From assembly GCA_007134085.1 (NCBI GenBank), contig SLLL01000052.1, positions 1 through 36,499 on the forward strand: a stretch of 36,499 nt of DNA. The letters are read 5' to 3'. The translations under genes and the position numbers were made by a program. Numbering within the stretch: the first letter of the stretch is position 1; each line of letters opens with the position of its first letter. Positions 27,001-34,786 of this stretch are shown piece by piece. Under the pieces are notes generated by a model. That model ran no database searches. It saw nothing but the letters and a program-made list of their open reading frames with translations, and had not been told where the DNA came from. The stretch is from Balneolaceae bacterium (GTDB lineage Bacteria > Bacteroidota > Rhodothermia > Balneolales > Balneolaceae).

Positions 27001-27317
27001 TGAAGCTCGGGCAAATTGGTGTTGTTAAATACCACCTTACTTTGGCCATCGAAACGTACCAAGCCATTAAATGTGGCAGCCCAAATGTAACCTCTCGAAT
27101 CCTGAATTATCTGGTTTACGCCATTGGCGGGCAGCCCATTTTCAGTGTTGAAAATTCTGGAAATTGTATGATTGTCTTGAACGGTAGTTACCGAATAGCT
27201 TGTAACCTGTGCCTTAGATATGAGGGGCAAAAATAAAAGAAGAGACAAAAAAAATAAAGACGCACCATTTGTAACTCTTTTGAATGGTACTGTTGCAATG
27301 TATTTCTTCTCTTCCAC
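24057..27317 (-). CDS. Large periplasmic beta-propeller/Y_Y_Y sensor histidine kinase (no receiver domain)
   Basis: The 1086-residue protein begins with a signal sequence (hydrophobic core about 19-35). Two-component-regulator propeller repeats follow to about 690, with many copies of W-G-T/S patterns such as GYIWAATFNGLVRFDG, GDVWIGTNCDGLYQV and GTVWAGTWGGGVYYK. The Y_Y_Y domain is about 700-785 (FEYKLEGFDTSWQ, LPGTYTFMVRASNNDG), then comes one membrane helix (about 790-812) and a coiled coil. The kinase core has H-box ILAHDLRNPFN with His851, N-box LRNLLSNAIKFS, VIDQGVGIE and GEKGAGMGLALCKEF. It ends without the receiver and AraC-type output module seen in Bacteroidetes hybrid sensors, so it needs a partner encoded elsewhere. 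Such sensors usually detect glycan fragments. Confidence 0.93.
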   Translation of the reverse strand: MEEKKYIATVPFKRVTNGASLFFLSLLLFLPLISKAQVTSYSVTTVQDNHTISRIFNTENGLPANGVNQIIQDSRGYIWAATFNGLVRFDGQSKVVFNNTNLPELQSNRFTAVAEDGQGRIWAGLEYSNVVMIDGNISKVYKIPEELTPPNTFVTNLNFIDNNLWVGTSRGLFSFNDGEFRRYTKLPRQSVQSFREHDGRLYVVFDFEVYKLGRIGEDHTLVVRYNEDENSISVLIDEELTVRSFRTIYRLRDIQWHEGEMVIVHESGIVKIGDDQYEVILGREQIGQSMIHKVEYFNGSHYISGNNGFLRVQNLFENEKEVSLLSGIHTLDFTFDHEGSIWLAKPANGMIQLIQTPVYQGDRFDFLAGTALTAILEDQSGDVWIGTNCDGLYQVNKDAYRRYGSATGILNTCVWSVMQQSDGTVWAGTWGGGVYYKPQNSNQFQRFIPDELRNADVVLAMHEDGAGNLWFGSYYYGLFKYDGNEVISVLNDSGEIVSATRTIYEDESGTIFVATDNGIGYYNGSTITKPDEFKQLSITNFRTINRDSSGRFWFGSYGAGMLIYNSNGRTKILDEQNGLFDNTISQVEFDEDNNLWLAGNMGVFFIENEQIELFLAYEIERVRVSRIGVSEGMPIRETTGGFMPSSLLSARGELFIPTVQGMALLRTDLFQQNREVPRVFIEEVELDGINCPMSDISEIPHNTQRITFRFTALSFRNAENVKFEYKLEGFDTSWQRATGAREATYTSLLPGTYTFMVRASNNDGFWNEEGASLSITVIPPYWQTLWFFLIVLTLFIALLAALYRYRVRQIRAYNLQLQKDVEARTTELQSSNEELKKLIEEKNKLHRILAHDLRNPFNTILGYVELLKLEFEQKGNEEYSEITDMILDSGKNSLNLLENLLQWSGTRGGGLNVNIENVEMKSLINEVVDMVASQAAFKQVSVLIDADMPLFARADKNMTKTVLRNLLSNAIKFSGIGKSITIKLEKDDSCATVSVIDQGVGIESERLEQIFGGSKEHSKLGTQGEKGAGMGLALCKEFVVLQDGKIWVESEIGKGSVFSFTLPLTNARTSSKSDNKPDELIADEVV

Positions 27318-27367
27318 TTAGAATTGCACCTATTTTTTTCCCTTACTTAAGCCATTTGCCTTTCTAT

Positions 27368-27396
27368 ATATTAAGATTTTTTAATACTGTAGTCAA
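27368..27396 (-). promoter_or_regulatory. Candidate sigma70-like promoter of the sensor kinase gene
   Basis: On the minus strand TTGACT (27391-27396) and TAATAT (27368-27373) are separated by 17 bp, 51 bases upstream of the kinase start codon. Five of six -35 and four of six -10 bases match consensus. This is recognition by eye only. Confidence 0.5.
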
Positions 27397-27443
27397 TAGG
27401 TAAAACACCTGCTAAAAAACATTGAATATTGTACTACATACAG

Positions 27444-29252
27444 TTAGTTGAGCAACTGTGGCTGCTGATCTTTCTCTTTATCGATGGTGGAAAGATGCCT
27501 GAACCAGGTGAAGTAGAGCGCAACTGAGAGTACTGTGAGAATGGCAGCGAGAATAAAGAAGTTCGTCCACTGTTTGGTCATAAATGCCATTGGTGTTAAG
27601 AAAAGCACAATTTGCCACGGCACTGCAATGAATATGGAGATAATATCCCGCCGGTTCTCTTTGTTGATATCTTCTATATCGGCAGGGTTGAACAGTTTTC
27701 TCACTGGCCCCCAAAAGCCAAAAGGCCTTGTGGTTTTGTAAAAATTGACGAGCGTTTTGTCGTTTGTTCTTGTAGTAAGGAGAGATACAGATATTGATAT
27801 TACAAAAGTGCCGCCTGCAATAATCATAAAACCCTGAAGCTCCGGTATGCCGGGTGCAATGAATCGCTGGCCAATAGCTAAAATCATGCCTGCAAGTGTT
27901 CCAAAGGCAAACCCATATCCATTAAACCTCCACCAGTACCAGCGTATAACCTGCGGTACAATCAAACCGGCTCCCAATCCCATTGTGAGCCAGCTCCAGA
28001 GTTCGTTCAGGTTTCGGAATGTTAATGTGAAAAGAACACCAATTACCACAACCCCTATACTGGCGAGGCGGCTTTGCAAAACCAGTTTCTTCTCAGATGC
28101 ACGTGGGTTTAGAAACCGATGGTAAATATCTTTCACCCAGTACGCTGCTCCGGCATTCACTACAGAATCGAATGTGGACATAGCAGCTGCAATGAGCCCG
28201 GCAACCAGTAAACCTGTGATGCCTATCGGCAGCTCATTCATAATAACAATGGGCAGAACTTCCTCAGGGTTTTCTATAACAGCTCCACCAAGGCCAATAC
28301 TTATACCTATAATGGCTATAGCCACCACAAACGGCCATCTGAACGAGAGTAGCAGAATCCAAAAGAGGCTGAGAAGGCCCGCTTCTCTATCACTCTTTGC
28401 GGCAAAATAACGCTGAATAAGATACCCACCTGTACCGCCACTCCCCTCAATAGATGTTTTGAACAGATAGAACAGAACAGCTATGCCAAACAGATTATAC
28501 TGAGAATATTCACCGGGCAGATCCATCGTCCAGCTTGGAACAACATTTGCCCAATCTGATAAACTCACTTCGATTGACTTAAACCCTCCTTCCAGCAACG
28601 GCACGGAAACCATGAAAACCTCCGGCAGGTCAAACCGGACAAATGCCAGAACACATACATAGATTACGGTAAAAAAGATTAGAAACCCCTGAAATACATC
28701 CGTATAAATCACACCATAAAATCCGCTTACTACAGTGTAGATAGAAGCGAGGGCAATCATAAGTAATGCTGCCGTAATAGGTTCAATATTCAGAATACTG
28801 CCAAGAAATATTCCGGCTCCCTGAGTAAAGTATGTTACAATAGCAATTGTGAACATTAAGTTAGCTATAGCGCTTAGCAAACGTGCTGAATTACCCTGCC
28901 TGCCACTGCCAAACCTAAGTTTCATCCACTCGGCTACCGTCATAACCTGAGCACGCCTGTTCCATTTGCCCATAAAAATCATCAGAAAAGCCATGATTAA
29001 AACCATGCCGCCCCTGATCTCTATGAACAATCCTTGAACACCAATTGCGTAGATAAACGCAACAATTATCAGCGTACCTGCTACATCAAGATTGGATGCC
29101 ATTCCGCTCGAGCCCAAAGCCCACCAAGACATGTTTCTGTTCCCCAAAAAGTAGCTCTCGGGGTTTTTACCCGCTTTTCTTTGCGCATACAAGCCTATGC
29201 TGATAAGAAAAATCAGATAGACTGCAATAATTCCAAAATCAATAGCATGCAT
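27444..29252 (-). CDS. Sodium:solute symporter (SSS family)
   Basis: The 602-residue membrane protein has about 13-14 hydrophobic helices. The first (IIAVYLIFLISIGLYAQRKA) is followed by the family motif NPESYFLGNRNMSWWALGSSGMASNLDVAGT, which contains helix-1 sodium-site residues. The core segment VVSGFYGVIYTDVFQGFLIF and the helix-8 region GLIAAAMSTFDSVVNAGAAYWVKD are also typical SSS sequences. The family imports sugars, amino acids or carboxylates with sodium. The gene follows the GHL10 lipoprotein gene by 88 bases on the same strand, without a visible terminator. It is probably co-transcribed, and its substrate is likely a sugar released by that enzyme. Confidence 0.94.
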   Translation of the reverse strand: MHAIDFGIIAVYLIFLISIGLYAQRKAGKNPESYFLGNRNMSWWALGSSGMASNLDVAGTLIIVAFIYAIGVQGLFIEIRGGMVLIMAFLMIFMGKWNRRAQVMTVAEWMKLRFGSGRQGNSARLLSAIANLMFTIAIVTYFTQGAGIFLGSILNIEPITAALLMIALASIYTVVSGFYGVIYTDVFQGFLIFFTVIYVCVLAFVRFDLPEVFMVSVPLLEGGFKSIEVSLSDWANVVPSWTMDLPGEYSQYNLFGIAVLFYLFKTSIEGSGGTGGYLIQRYFAAKSDREAGLLSLFWILLLSFRWPFVVAIAIIGISIGLGGAVIENPEEVLPIVIMNELPIGITGLLVAGLIAAAMSTFDSVVNAGAAYWVKDIYHRFLNPRASEKKLVLQSRLASIGVVVIGVLFTLTFRNLNELWSWLTMGLGAGLIVPQVIRWYWWRFNGYGFAFGTLAGMILAIGQRFIAPGIPELQGFMIIAGGTFVISISVSLLTTRTNDKTLVNFYKTTRPFGFWGPVRKLFNPADIEDINKENRRDIISIFIAVPWQIVLFLTPMAFMTKQWTNFFILAAILTVLSVALYFTWFRHLSTIDKEKDQQPQLLN

Positions 29253-29340
29253 GCAGCAGGATAAGTAATTGGTTACGGTTTAAAACTACAGTTGATTAAG
29301 CAAGTTTCGAATATGCAAAATAGCCACTTCAAATTCTCAA

Positions 29341-30528
29341 TTATTCGCGATATGGTAAACCGGCCGTACTGTAGTAGGTTGATTCAAAAATGGCATCGCC
29401 CAGATTTTCATTATTTTCATGAAGCCCTTCATAGAAAAAGAATACCTCCCCGTCTATACCAAGTTCACGATGTAAGCGAAGTGCCTCATTTACATACTCC
29501 GGGCCGTTATAGCGATCCCCAACTTTAATCAACACTCCCGGAGCGTGAAATATCGGCTGATCCCTGCCTTCCGATAACTCCCGCTCTTCCTTTGCCCGCA
29601 AAAAATGATCATGTGTTTCTATGAGTGTAGCCCTGTAGGCGTCAATATCGTACCTGTAAACCTGAGGATGGATAATATCAACAATTCCCCGGCGTATCCA
29701 CTCGGGCCAGTCCTGCAGATATTCATATTTCGACCAATCGTACGGGCTTGGCGAAAATGAGACGATCAAGCCCCTGTCATATGATTTAACCATCTCAAAA
29801 AGTTTTTCTCCAAAATCGGTAAGCCTGTCGGCCTTCCATTGCAAAAACGGCTCTTCGAGATGATTGGCTGGTGGATCTTCACCAAACTCTGCGCGGTAAA
29901 GTTCTCGTGTGTAATCAGAATATCCACCTTCTGCGGGCAGCGCCGGAAGCCGGTCATCACCCTGAATGCCGTCGATATCGTAATTTTTTATCACCTCAGC
30001 AATCAGTTTTAGCATGAACTCCTGCACTTCGTGATGAAACGCATTCATCCATTCAAAGCCGTTTTTGGTTAACAAATTACCCTCAGCGTCTTTTGCAGCC
30101 CAGTGAGGATATGCATCAAGTATGTGCCCGCCACCAAGGTTGTGAGAACTTGCAAATCCATATTCAAACCAAGGTATCACTTCAATTTCGTGCTCTCTTG
30201 CAAGATCAATCAAATCCTGAAGTGCATCCCTTCCCGGCTCATCAAAATCGGGGTGTATTCGATACTCTTCGCCAAAGTACTCAGCCATCACATCACTTGG
30301 GTAGAGTGTATATCCTGCATTCCACACAACCGGAAAAATTACATTAAACCCCCGCTCTGCAAGAAAATTGACCGCCACTTCGCTCTTGGTCCTGTTGAAC
30401 ATCACTTCAGAGTCTACATTAGTGATCCAGACACCTCGAATTTCCCTGAGTTCTTCTGCCCTGTCTGCATCCGTAGTGCAAGAACTAAAAAAAACCGAGA
30501 TGAATAAAAGCAGCAAAATGATTCGCAT
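29341..30528 (-). CDS. GHL10-type family 10 glycosylhydrolase-like lipoprotein
   Basis: This 395-residue lipoprotein has a short signal with a lipobox (VFFSSC, Cys17). The mature part is a TIM barrel of the GHL10/YddW type. REIRGVWITNVDSEV (28-42) opens the barrel, PVVWNAGYTLYPSDV is near strand 2, IPWFEYGFASS lies at 118-128, and YDIDGIQGDDRLP at 183-195 supplies acidic residues in the usual catalytic region. Members are seldom characterised but act on glycans or peptidoglycan. The gene lies downstream of a LacI-type palindrome and a good sigma70-like promoter and precedes the symporter gene, fitting an import unit in which surface hydrolysis is followed by uptake. The exact bond cleaved is unknown. 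Confidence 0.88.
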   Translation of the reverse strand: MRIILLLLFISVFFSSCTTDADRAEELREIRGVWITNVDSEVMFNRTKSEVAVNFLAERGFNVIFPVVWNAGYTLYPSDVMAEYFGEEYRIHPDFDEPGRDALQDLIDLAREHEIEVIPWFEYGFASSHNLGGGHILDAYPHWAAKDAEGNLLTKNGFEWMNAFHHEVQEFMLKLIAEVIKNYDIDGIQGDDRLPALPAEGGYSDYTRELYRAEFGEDPPANHLEEPFLQWKADRLTDFGEKLFEMVKSYDRGLIVSFSPSPYDWSKYEYLQDWPEWIRRGIVDIIHPQVYRYDIDAYRATLIETHDHFLRAKEERELSEGRDQPIFHAPGVLIKVGDRYNGPEYVNEALRLHRELGIDGEVFFFYEGLHENNENLGDAIFESTYYSTAGLPYRE

Positions 30529-30560
30529 GAAAATTGGATTGAGCTAAAGTTTACAGACAG

Positions 30561-30589
30561 ATTATACATTCTGAGCACTTCAAACACAA
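30561..30589 (-). promoter_or_regulatory. Candidate sigma70-like promoter of the GHL10-symporter unit
   Basis: On the minus strand TTGTGT (30584-30589) and a perfect TATAAT (30561-30566) are spaced by 17 bp, 32 bases before the GHL10 start codon. The -35 box directly abuts the 18-bp palindrome. Confidence 0.6.
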
Positions 30590-30607
30590 TTTGGGAGCGC
30601 TCCCAAA
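30590..30607. promoter_or_regulatory. LacI-family operator, 18-bp perfect palindrome
   Basis: TTTGGGAGCGCTCCCAAA is a perfect inverted repeat with the central CG typical of LacI-family operators. Its core TGGGAGCGCTCCCA is the operator described for the cellulase regulator CelR of Thermobifida. It lies between the divergent GHL10 and HAD genes, abutting one -35 box and overlapping the other. The cognate repressor gene is not in this window. Confidence 0.8.
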
Positions 30608-30619
30608 ACATCTTATTAT
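30591..30619 (+). promoter_or_regulatory. Candidate promoter of the HAD-mannosidase unit, overlapping the operator
   Basis: TTGGGA (30591-30596) and TATTAT (30614-30619) are spaced by 17 bp. The -35 box lies inside the palindrome, so a bound repressor would block it. The leader to the HAD start codon would be about 75 bases. The match is moderate and by eye. Confidence 0.4.
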
Positions 30620-30701
30620 TGGTGCTTCTGCATGTTGAATTGGTGAACAATCCTTACTTTCAATAGTCGCCAACTTTCGAAAACCATTTCCGTCTCTTTT
30701 C

Positions 30702-31970
30702 ATGGGCAATCACATCCTAAAAAAATCAGATATCAACCCGGCAGATTTCGGTTGCATTGAGTATGTAAAGGTGGAAAACCCCGTTTCCGTATTTCCTGAG
30801 TTTGAATTGTTGCCTCTCGCTGATTCCCTATCCGTCTTCACCGATAAGCCCAAAGCGTTCTTGATGGATATGGATGGCACCACAACCACAACTGAAACTC
30901 TCTGCCTTTATGCTCTTGAGGATGCTATCCAAAAAGCGTGCGGTAGCCATAATTTTGCAGGCCTGGATTCTGAAACAGACTATCCCAATGTTATCGGCAA
31001 CAGCACCACGAAGCATGTTGAGTATCTTGTAGGAAAATATCAGGCGCTATTTGATCTGAGCGCACTTTTCAAGCAGTATCATGAATCAGCACTGTGGACT
31101 ATCAACGAGTGCAGAGATGAAAACAGGCGTAAACAGGCGCATGAAAACCTCCGTTTTTTTGGTTTGATTGATAAGGGCAACAAACCCGTAAACATCCCGG
31201 AAAAGCTTGCGGTATTTGAGGGTAAAGTACGAGCCTGCACAGATATCTACTACCACACCTACCACCTCATTTTAAATGCAATTGAGGCGGGTGATGATGA
31301 GTACCTTAACAATATTCCGGGAATAAACTCCGACGAAAAACTTATAAAACCAATGCCGGCTGTTGCAGCAACTCTTGCAATCATGAAAGGTGACCTTGGA
31401 AAAGAAGCAGGCAAACTGTCCGCCTTCTTTTCTGATATGTTACATGTAGAGGAACCCATCAACAACACACAAGAGGTGCTTACTAATCTTGGCGGGTATT
31501 TTGAAAAAAACCCAGCTAAAATTGCGCTTGTAACATCATCCATTAAGTTTGAGGCGGATATTGTAATGAATCAGGTGTTTGAAGTTATCAGACAAGAAAT
31601 TTCCGGCTGGCCGGTTCCTCACTCTTGCCGGGAAAAATTAAACCGGCGTTTTGCCACACCTGAACACTGCTACGATGCGTTCATTACCGCGAATGATGCT
31701 AACGAAATGCGGCTCAAGCCACATCGCGATTTATACTCAACCGCACTGCAAATGCTGCAAATTAAACCGGCTGATTTTCACACCGTTGCCGGTTTTGAAG
31801 ACAGTGAAAGCGGTACAATTGCACTTCGTGCAGCAGGTGTTGGCCTAACAGTTGCCCTGCCATTTTTAGAATCAGCCAATCACAATTTTGGCGCTGCAAG
31901 CCGTGTAGTGAAGGGCGGGCTGCCCGAAGTACTGCTTAAGCACCGCCTTTTTTTATCTGAAATCCTGTAA
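30702..31970 (+). CDS. Large HAD-superfamily hydrolase, probably a sugar-phosphate phosphatase
   Basis: All four HAD motifs can be seen in this 422-residue protein. Motif I is FLMDMDGTTTT, with Asp56 as nucleophile and Asp58 as acid/base. Motif II is IALVTSSIKFE, motif III is the Lys in MRLKPHRDLYSTAL, and motif IV is VAGFEDSESGTIALRAAG. This order matches the beta-phosphoglucomutase/phosphatase subgroup. However, the cap region between motifs I and II is about 210 residues, far longer than the four-helix cap of ordinary members. About 45 extra residues precede motif I. No signal peptide is present. It starts the plus arm from the shared operator and is followed after 24 bases by the GH38 gene, so a role on a phosphorylated sugar is inferred. 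Confidence 0.85.
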   Translation: MGNHILKKSDINPADFGCIEYVKVENPVSVFPEFELLPLADSLSVFTDKPKAFLMDMDGTTTTTETLCLYALEDAIQKACGSHNFAGLDSETDYPNVIGNSTTKHVEYLVGKYQALFDLSALFKQYHESALWTINECRDENRRKQAHENLRFFGLIDKGNKPVNIPEKLAVFEGKVRACTDIYYHTYHLILNAIEAGDDEYLNNIPGINSDEKLIKPMPAVAATLAIMKGDLGKEAGKLSAFFSDMLHVEEPINNTQEVLTNLGGYFEKNPAKIALVTSSIKFEADIVMNQVFEVIRQEISGWPVPHSCREKLNRRFATPEHCYDAFITANDANEMRLKPHRDLYSTALQMLQIKPADFHTVAGFEDSESGTIALRAAGVGLTVALPFLESANHNFGAASRVVKGGLPEVLLKHRLFLSEIL

Positions 31971-31994
31971 CACCCAATTTCAATCATATTGGTT

Positions 31995-34784
31995 ATGCAA
32001 AAAAACAGAGTTTTTCATGTAATCTCGAATACTCACTGGGACCGTGAATGGCGGTTCCCCTACCAGCGCAACCGCCAAATGCTGGTTGAAATGATGGATG
32101 AAGTGCTCAGGATTCTCGAAACAGAGCCCGGTTATCGTGCCTACCATCTCGACAGCCAGTCTATTATGGTGAAAGATTACCTGGAAGCAAGGCCCGGAAA
32201 AAGGGAACAGCTTACCAAGTTTGTTGAGGAAAAGAGGCTTTTTATCGGCCCATGGTACACCCTGCCTGATCAGTACATGGTTGGCGGTGAAAATCTGGTT
32301 CGTAACCTTCTTAGGGGGCATGAAGTTTGTGCTCAGTATGGCGGTGTATCAAAAATTGGCTACTCTCCGTTTTCGTGGGGGCAAATTTCTCAGCTGCCTC
32401 AGTTGTACCGGCAGTTTGGGGTACATCTCATCATGTTTTACAGAGGCATCAATTCATTCGACAGCCCAAAGGCGGAATTCATCTGGCAGGGAGCAGACGG
32501 CACTAAAGCACTTGCTTCCCGGTTTTCTACCTGGCCACGATACAATTTCTACTTCTACATCTATCGGCCGGTAGTTCACGGAGAAATGCCTGCCGACATT
32601 GAGCAGGCCTGGGGCAACGGCGGCACACCTTTCCACTTCGCTGACCCAGAGCAGGCTGATGAGGATTACTTTATGAGCCGCTTTAAAGATGGCTACACAA
32701 AAGAGAACCTTCGGGATGCTGTAGAAAAAATTATAGCGGACCAGGCTGATGATTTTACAACCCGCCACGTAATCTGGATGGAAGGGCACGATTCAAGTGG
32801 CCCTAATGCAAAAACGGTAGAGCTACTGGAAGACATTAAGAAAGAGTTTCCAGAGCTTGATGTGCGCCACAGCACTCTTGAGGATTATGCCGAGGCTCTC
32901 GCGGAAGAAGCAGATACCGCCTCACTGCCGGTAGTTACAGGAGAAAGGCGAAGCGCACAGTACGACAGGCGCAGTTCCAACCTCTACGGCTATGCGTTGT
33001 CTGCGCGGATGTATTTAAAGCAGGCCAATTTTAACGCAGAACGCTGGCTGCAGTATGTTGCAGAACCACTAAACTCTCTCATGGGCATCTGTGGGCTGGA
33101 TATTTTCGACAGATACCCCGAACTGGCATGGGATCTACTGGTGCAAAACTCTGCCCATGACTCAATTGGCGGCTGCAGCCTCGACCGCATCCACGAAGAT
33201 ATGATGGGCCGTTTTCAGCACTCTGAGGAGATCTCCCGCGGCATGGCAGATCGCGCCATGCGTCATCTCGCTCAACAGGTTGACCTTTCGGATGCACCTG
33301 AAGATTCTATCCACCTTGTTGTAGTGAATACCACTCAGTTTGCGAGAAATGAAATTACTGAAGCCTTTGTGGATGTACCTAAGTCAGCCGATAAAGGCAG
33401 CATTAAGTTTATTGACAAAAACGGCAGCGAGCTTCCCTTCCAACTGATTGAGCGAACGGACGTACAACCGGTTCTTGAACAGATGATAAACCGCCCTATG
33501 TATTTTGACATGGTTCGCTACAACATCTGGCTCCAAACCAGTGATGTTCCCGAAATGGGTGTTAACGCTATTCGTGTAGAACCGGCTGAAAAATCCACAG
33601 AATCAAACCACAAAATTGCTGCAACCGGTAGTAATCTACCCGTTCTCGAAAATGAGTATCTAAGGATTGCGATCAATAAAAATGGTACGTTCAACATCAC
33701 AGACAAAGTAAGAGAGCGAACTTTCAGCAATCAGGGTTGGGTATATGATGAAGGCGAAGCAGGCCACGCATGGGTGCATGAAGCCATCGGCCCATTTGTT
33801 GACACACGTTATAGTTCACCAGACATCACTATCTCAGAAAATGGGGCGCTCTCAGCTACTGTAAAGATTGAACATCTGCTTCAGCTCTCGCCGTCATTAT
33901 CTCACAGAAAGAGTAAAAGCAGCAACACGGTTGATGTTCCGGTAATAATCCGAATTTCACTGAAAAAAGGACAAAAGTGGCCTGAAATTAATGTGGAAAC
34001 TGATAACCGCGCTGAAAGCCATCGCATGCGCATGATGTTCCCGCTCGGGTTAAATGCTGATTACTCATTTGGTGAAGGTCAGTTTGATGTAGTTCAACGC
34101 TCCACAAACCGTATAGACAGCAGCAGCTGGGTTGAGCAGCCAATGTACGATTACCCCATGCATCACTTTGTGGATGTTTCGAATGATGAGGAGGGCGTGG
34201 CATTGCTTGTTGACGGGCTTAAAGAGTACGAGGTTTTAGATGATGCTGATCAGACGCTGGCAATTACACTGTTTCGCTCTTTCGAATACCGGATTCCTGT
34301 CTCTTCTGATGTTGATTATTCTCATATGAAAGGAACGCAATGCCTTGGAAAGCAGAAATTCCGAATGGCTTTCTTCCCTCACACAGGCAACTGGCACAGC
34401 GGTAATGTGTACCGAGAAGCTTTTACGTTCAACTACAATCTGCGGCTGTTTGAAACAGGCAGAACGGAAGGTGCCATCAAACCGGGGTCTTCATTTATAT
34501 CTCTTGACTCTTCAGATCTCATCTTCAGCTGCTTTAAAAAAGCTGAAGGAGATTTTGTGAATGAAAACGGAGAAACCGGCAGCGGTTCAAAGTTTGTGTT
34601 GCGGCTGTTTAATCCTTCTGATCAATTCTCTAAAGGTACGATCACATTTTTCAGGACGATCAAGAAAGCTGAACTGGTAACACTTGAAGAAAAAAGGGTT
34701 GCAGATATTGAGGTTGAAAACGGTAACTCGTTTAACATCAGTGCTAAACCAAAAGAGATCTTTTCGGTTAGGCTTACATTTTAA
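31995..34784 (+). CDS. GH38 alpha-mannosidase-like protein (MngB-type) lacking the usual nucleophile
   Basis: From ATG 31995 the protein has 929 residues and no signal peptide, so it is cytoplasmic. Family motifs are present: metal-binding THWDREWR (His14, Asp16), RLFIGPWYTLPDQ, the acid/base region WMEGHDSSGP (Asp266) and the metal-ligand segment NSAHDSIGGC (His388). The beta-sandwich C-terminal domains fill 430-929. In the nucleophile segment, KIGYSPFSWGQISQLPQLY corresponds to the family pattern GYxPDSFGxSxQxP, and Phe126 stands where the nucleophile and metal-ligand Asp is expected. The DNA at this point is clean, with no frameshift. The gene is coupled to the HAD gene upstream and ends two bases from the convergent epimerase gene. 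Substrate and activity are therefore uncertain. Confidence 0.9.
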   Translation: MQKNRVFHVISNTHWDREWRFPYQRNRQMLVEMMDEVLRILETEPGYRAYHLDSQSIMVKDYLEARPGKREQLTKFVEEKRLFIGPWYTLPDQYMVGGENLVRNLLRGHEVCAQYGGVSKIGYSPFSWGQISQLPQLYRQFGVHLIMFYRGINSFDSPKAEFIWQGADGTKALASRFSTWPRYNFYFYIYRPVVHGEMPADIEQAWGNGGTPFHFADPEQADEDYFMSRFKDGYTKENLRDAVEKIIADQADDFTTRHVIWMEGHDSSGPNAKTVELLEDIKKEFPELDVRHSTLEDYAEALAEEADTASLPVVTGERRSAQYDRRSSNLYGYALSARMYLKQANFNAERWLQYVAEPLNSLMGICGLDIFDRYPELAWDLLVQNSAHDSIGGCSLDRIHEDMMGRFQHSEEISRGMADRAMRHLAQQVDLSDAPEDSIHLVVVNTTQFARNEITEAFVDVPKSADKGSIKFIDKNGSELPFQLIERTDVQPVLEQMINRPMYFDMVRYNIWLQTSDVPEMGVNAIRVEPAEKSTESNHKIAATGSNLPVLENEYLRIAINKNGTFNITDKVRERTFSNQGWVYDEGEAGHAWVHEAIGPFVDTRYSSPDITISENGALSATVKIEHLLQLSPSLSHRKSKSSNTVDVPVIIRISLKKGQKWPEINVETDNRAESHRMRMMFPLGLNADYSFGEGQFDVVQRSTNRIDSSSWVEQPMYDYPMHHFVDVSNDEEGVALLVDGLKEYEVLDDADQTLAITLFRSFEYRIPVSSDVDYSHMKGTQCLGKQKFRMAFFPHTGNWHSGNVYREAFTFNYNLRLFETGRTEGAIKPGSSFISLDSSDLIFSCFKKAEGDFVNENGETGSGSKFVLRLFNPSDQFSKGTITFFRTIKKAELVTLEEKRVADIEVENGNSFNISAKPKEIFSVRLTF

Positions 34785-34786
34785 AG

